Assembly: GCA_021802185.1 (NCBI GenBank)
Contig: JAKAAV010000070.1
Span: 1 to 8,615, forward strand
DNA length: 8,615 nt
Source: Chloroflexota bacterium
Lineage (GTDB): Bacteria > Chloroflexota > Limnocylindria > Limnocylindrales > CSP1-4
Direction: 5' to 3'
Shown here: piece after piece, positions 5,704 to 8,615 of the stretch
Layout: the number at the start of each line of letters is the position of its first letter
How positions within the stretch are numbered: position 1 is the first letter of the stretch
The notes under the pieces: generated by a model
Databases searched by the model: none
Seen by the model: the letters and a program-made list of their open reading frames with translations, nothing else
What the model was told of the DNA's origin: nothing
Translations under genes and position numbers: made by a program

Positions 5704-6744
5704 GTGGACCTCGACACCCTCTCCGCGCGCCTGTCCGCGCTGGAGCGGGCCGGCCTCGACGCGATCCATGCGGCCTTGGAGCCCGAGGCGCTCGAGGCCG
5801 TCCAGGTGGCCTATCTCGGCCGGCGCGGTGAGCTCAAGACCGTGCTCGGCGGGATCGGCGCACTGCCGGGACCGGACCGGCCCCGGATCGGCGCGATCGG
5901 GAACGCCGTCCGCGAGACGCTCGAGGCTGCGCTCGATGCCCGTCGCCGCGAGCTGGAGTCCGTCGCCCTCGATGCCCGCCTCGCCCGTGAGACGGTCGAC
6001 GTCACGCTTCCGGGCCGCCCGTTCCGGCGCGGCTCGCTGCACCCGCTCATCGAGACGAACCGCGAGATCGCCCGCATCTTCGGGCAGTTCGGCTTCGTCG
6101 TCTACGAGGGGCCCGAGGTCGAGTCGGACGCGCGCAACTTCGAGGCGCTGAACATCCCTCCGGATCATCCCGCGCGCGACCTCTGGGACACGCTCTACAC
6201 CGACGTCCCCGGCTACCTGCTGCGGACCCACACGTCGCCCGGGCAGATTCACGTCATGCAGCAGACGGCGCCGCCGATCCGGGCCCTGCTTCCGGGCCGA
6301 TGCTTCCGCTACGAGGCGGTCGACGCGAGCCACGGGTTCGAGTTCTTCCAGGTGGAGGGCCTCATGGTCGACGAGGGGACGACCATGGCCGACCTGCGCG
6401 GGCTGCTCGACGCGTTCGCGCAGGCGATGTTCGGGCGCGCCCGGCCGACCCGGTTCCGCCCCGGGTACTACCCGTTCACCGAGCCGTCGGTCGCGTTCGA
6501 CGTGCAGTGCGTCGTCTGCGACGGCGCGGGCTGCCCCTCCTGCAAGCGGACCGGCTGGATGACGATCCTCGGCGCCGGGATGGTGCACCCGGTCGTGCTC
6601 CGGAACGGGGGACTCGACCCCGAGCGCTACCAGGGGTTCGCGTTCGGGCTCGGCACGGACCGGATCGCGATCCTGCGCTACGGCATCGACGACATCCGGA
6701 TGTTCCTCGAGAACGACCTGCGGTTCCTGGAGCAGTTCTCGTGA
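5704..6744 (+). CDS. pheS: Phenylalanine--tRNA ligase alpha subunit
   Basis: PheS is the catalytic subunit of the (alpha-beta)2 class II enzyme that charges tRNA-Phe. It has 346 residues, the usual size. Residues 1 to about 85 form the N-terminal helical arm that contacts tRNA. The core carries RTHTSPGQIHVMQ, motif 2 FRYEAVDASHGFEFFQVEG (201-219) and motif 3 GFAFGLGTDR (311-320), followed by RYGIDDIRMFLENDLRFL. A CxxC-x4-CxxC cluster (Cys269, 272, 277, 280) is typical of many bacterial PheS and may bind metal. The start is GTG at 5704, the only suitable codon that keeps the full arm. No clear Shine-Dalgarno lies in the 18-base gap after rplT, so translation may rely on coupling. The last sense codon overlaps a GTGA (6741-6744) that could start a short bridging frame. 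Confidence 0.98.
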   Translation: MDLDTLSARLSALERAGLDAIHAALEPEALEAVQVAYLGRRGELKTVLGGIGALPGPDRPRIGAIGNAVRETLEAALDARRRELESVALDARLARETVDVTLPGRPFRRGSLHPLIETNREIARIFGQFGFVVYEGPEVESDARNFEALNIPPDHPARDLWDTLYTDVPGYLLRTHTSPGQIHVMQQTAPPIRALLPGRCFRYEAVDASHGFEFFQVEGLMVDEGTTMADLRGLLDAFAQAMFGRARPTRFRPGYYPFTEPSVAFDVQCVVCDGAGCPSCKRTGWMTILGAGMVHPVVLRNGGLDPERYQGFAFGLGTDRIAILRYGIDDIRMFLENDLRFLEQFS

Positions 6745-6827
6745 CGCGCGGGCGGGCCGGAGAGCCAGCCGCCGACGCAGCCATGCGCCCGGCGGCCGTG
6801 CGCCCGGCTGCCGTGGGAGCCGCCTGA
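6741..6827 (+). CDS. Possible 28-codon bridging frame between pheS and pheT
   Basis: A short frame begins at GTG in the GTGA that overlaps the pheS stop and ends at TGA in the TGATG that overlaps the pheT start. It has GGAG (6729-6732) 8 bases upstream. The predicted product is 28 residues, rich in Ala, Arg and Pro, with a RPAAV-RPAAV repeat, and matches no family I know. If real, its likely role is to carry ribosomes across the 82-base gap, not to make a functional peptide. Open frames this short are frequent at this GC content, so it may be chance. Confidence 0.3.
   Translation: MTRGRAGEPAADAAMRPAAVRPAAVGAA
6784..6815 (+). repeat. 15-bp tandem repeat in the pheS-pheT gap
   Basis: Two units of period 15 (6784-6798 and 6799-6813, the match running two bases further) differ at one base (G6794 versus T6809). 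The repeat lies just ahead of the pheT Shine-Dalgarno GGGAG (6815-6819), and its length keeps the bridging frame intact. Confidence 0.75.
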
Positions 6828-8615
6828 TGCGCATCCCGCTCTCCTGGTTGCGCGAGTACGTCGACGTCGACCTGTCACCCGAGGAACTCGCGGACCGCCT
6901 GACGCTCCTCGGCATGGAGGTGCAGGCGATCGAGCGTCGCGGCGCCGACTGGCACCGCGTCGTGGTCGGTGAGCTGCTGACCGTCGAGCCTCATCCGGGG
7001 TCGGACCACCTGCTCGTCACGACGGTCCGGACGTCGCCCGCCGAGCCGGTCCTGACGGTCCTGACCGGCGCCTCGAACGTCGTGGCGGGCCAGCACGTGC
7101 CCGTCGCGGTCCCCGGCGCAGTTCTGCCCGGCGGCCGGCGCATCGAGGTCACGCGCATGGCCGGGCGGGAGAGCCAGGGCATGCTCTGCTCCGGCGCCGA
7201 GCTCGGGCTGACGACCGACGCGGACGGCATCCTGATCCTGCCGGCCGATGCGCCGCCCGGTGTCGCCATGGCCGACCTCTTCGGCGACGTCGTCCTCGAC
7301 GTCGACGTGAAGCCGAACCGCGGCGACGCGCTCTCGCTCATCGGGCTCGCGCGCGAGGTCGCGGCAGCGACCGGGGGGCACGTGCGATGGCCCGAGATCA
7401 TGCTTGACGAGTCGGGCTCGTCGACTGAGGCCCGCGTCTCGGTCGACGTCGAGGACGAGGCCCTCTGCCCGAGGTTCGTGGCGCGGTACGTCGACGAGGT
7501 CCATGTCGGCCCGTCCCCGTTGCGCGTCCAGGCGCGCCTGACCGCCGCCGGCGTCCGGCCCGTGTCGAACGTCGTCGACGCCTCCAACTACGTGATGCTC
7601 GAGCTCGGCAAGCCCACCCACACATTCGACGCAGCCGCGATCGCCGACGGCCGGCTCGTCGTGCGGCTCGCGCGCCCGGGGGAGCGCCTCGAGACGCTCG
7701 ACCACGCCGTGCGCGACCTGACGCCCGAGACCCTGCTGATCGCCGACCCGTCCGGGCCGCTGAGCATCGCGGGCGTGATGGGCGGCGCGTCGAGCGAGGT
7801 CGGGGAGGGGACAACCTCCGTCGTCATCGAGTCGGCCGTGTTCGACCCTGTCGCGATCAGGCGCGCGGCGCACCACTACGCGCTCAGGAGCGAGGCGAGT
7901 CTGCGGTTCGAGAAGGGCCAGGAATCCCGGCTCGCGCGGATCGGCGCGGACCGCGTCGCGCAGCTGGTCGCCGCGTGGGCGGGGGCGCGCGTCGCGCCCG
8001 GTCGCGTCGACACCGCCCCGCTCGAGCCCGAACCCGCGCGCCTGCCGTTCCGGCCCTCGCGGGTGGCGGCCCTGCTCGGCACCGACGTGCCCGTCGAGGA
8101 GATGGGCGCCCTCCTCGAGCGCGTCGAGGTGCGCACCGAGCCGGCGAGGCCGGGCGACGTCGTCCCGGTCGCGGCCGGGTCGCCGGGCGTGATCCTGGAC
8201 CATGCCGGCGCCGCGGAGGCGCTCGTCGCGATCGTGCCCACCCATCGACGCGACCTGGAGATCGAGGCCGACGTGACCGAGGAGGTCGCGCGGATGCTCG
8301 GGTACGACCACGTGCCCGGCCGGCTCCCGGAGACGCCGATGCCCGGATACCGACCGGATCCGCGCCGGCTGGTGGACTCGGCACGCGACGCGCTTGCCGG
8401 ACGTGGCCTCGGCGAGGTCGTCACGCATGCGCTCGTCGGCCCGGTCGACCACGAGCGGCTCGGGATCGCCGCGGACGACCTGGCCACGATCCGGGTCACG
8501 AACCCGATCTCGGTCGATCACTCGCAGGTGCGCCGGTCGCTGCTGCCCGGGCTCGTCCGCGTCCTCGTCGATAACGAACGCCAGCGGCGCAGCGACCTGT
8601 CGCTGTTCGAGGTCG
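6827..8615 (+). CDS. pheT: Phenylalanine--tRNA ligase beta subunit (3' end outside window)
   Basis: PheT is the structural and editing partner of PheS and hydrolyses mischarged Tyr-tRNA-Phe. The frame is open from ATG 6827 to the window edge with no stop: 596 codons of a family usually near 800. GGGAG (6815-6819) lies 7 bases before the ATG. Domains in order: the start MRIPLSWLREYVD; an OB-fold tRNA-binding domain from about 45 to 150 (VVVGELLTVEPHPGSDHL, MAGRESQGMLCSGAELGL); the B3/B4 editing domain, about 205-375 (SNVVDASNYVMLELGKPTH at 247-265, IAGVMGGASSEV); the B5 domain with VPTHRRDLEIEADVTEE; and the beginning of the catalytic-like core (TNPIS, RRSLLPGLV, SLFEV). The rest of that core and the C-terminal anticodon-binding domain lie beyond the window. 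No frameshift is seen. Confidence 0.98.
   Translation, partial: MRIPLSWLREYVDVDLSPEELADRLTLLGMEVQAIERRGADWHRVVVGELLTVEPHPGSDHLLVTTVRTSPAEPVLTVLTGASNVVAGQHVPVAVPGAVLPGGRRIEVTRMAGRESQGMLCSGAELGLTTDADGILILPADAPPGVAMADLFGDVVLDVDVKPNRGDALSLIGLAREVAAATGGHVRWPEIMLDESGSSTEARVSVDVEDEALCPRFVARYVDEVHVGPSPLRVQARLTAAGVRPVSNVVDASNYVMLELGKPTHTFDAAAIADGRLVVRLARPGERLETLDHAVRDLTPETLLIADPSGPLSIAGVMGGASSEVGEGTTSVVIESAVFDPVAIRRAAHHYALRSEASLRFEKGQESRLARIGADRVAQLVAAWAGARVAPGRVDTAPLEPEPARLPFRPSRVAALLGTDVPVEEMGALLERVEVRTEPARPGDVVPVAAGSPGVILDHAGAAEALVAIVPTHRRDLEIEADVTEEVARMLGYDHVPGRLPETPMPGYRPDPRRLVDSARDALAGRGLGEVVTHALVGPVDHERLGIAADDLATIRVTNPISVDHSQVRRSLLPGLVRVLVDNERQRRSDLSLFEV

Noticed and set aside
4768..6915. Roughly 700-codon minus-strand open frame across infC to pheT
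   Set aside because: It covers five well-recognised plus-strand genes and their gaps, and its composition is typical of antisense frames in GC-rich DNA.
6875..8521. Long minus-strand open frame opposite pheT
   Set aside because: The plus strand encodes PheT without interruption. The antisense translation has no recognisable domain.

Overview
This is a GC-rich window (about 70% G+C by eye) of bacterial chromosome with all genes on the + strand. It looks like core genome rather than accessory DNA. High GC, GTG and rare start codons, a T-box leader and the order thrS-infC-rpmI-rplT-pheS-pheT suggest a high-GC member of the Terrabacteria. Chloroflexota is my best guess and Actinobacteriota the alternative; this is inference and no marker in the window settles it.

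Layout. Positions 1-369 hold nothing I can name. 370-1665 encodes a secreted, probably lipid-anchored phosphoesterase-family protein. 1666-1871 is intergenic and ends in a good promoter for a tRNA-Val(GAC) gene with encoded CCA (1872-1948). About a dozen bases after the tRNA, a T-box riboswitch begins (about 1961-2191). I can trace its base helix, a specifier loop with the threonine codon ACC, Stem III, an antiterminator with the TGGAACC bulge, and a competing terminator hairpin. It controls thrS (2209-4164). A second promoter (extended -10 at 4228-4236) and a hairpin-rich leader precede infC (4338-5120), rpmI (5125-5322), rplT (5335-5685), pheS (5704-6744) and pheT (6827 to the window end, incomplete).

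How the parts work together. The cluster joins threonyl- and phenylalanyl-tRNA synthetases with initiation factor IF3 and ribosomal proteins L35 and L20, an arrangement known from many bacteria including E. coli. Two feedback circuits are visible. The T-box should raise thrS expression when tRNA-Thr is uncharged. infC appears to start at a CTG codon with a strong Shine-Dalgarno, which fits the known IF3 autoregulation through rare start codons.

Points that stand out: the tRNA-Val/T-box adjacency, a ThrS with no recognisable TGS domain, the infC CTG start and long repetitive C-terminal tail, and a 28-codon frame that exactly bridges pheS and pheT. I found no mobile element, CRISPR array, defence system or other clearly new multi-gene system.
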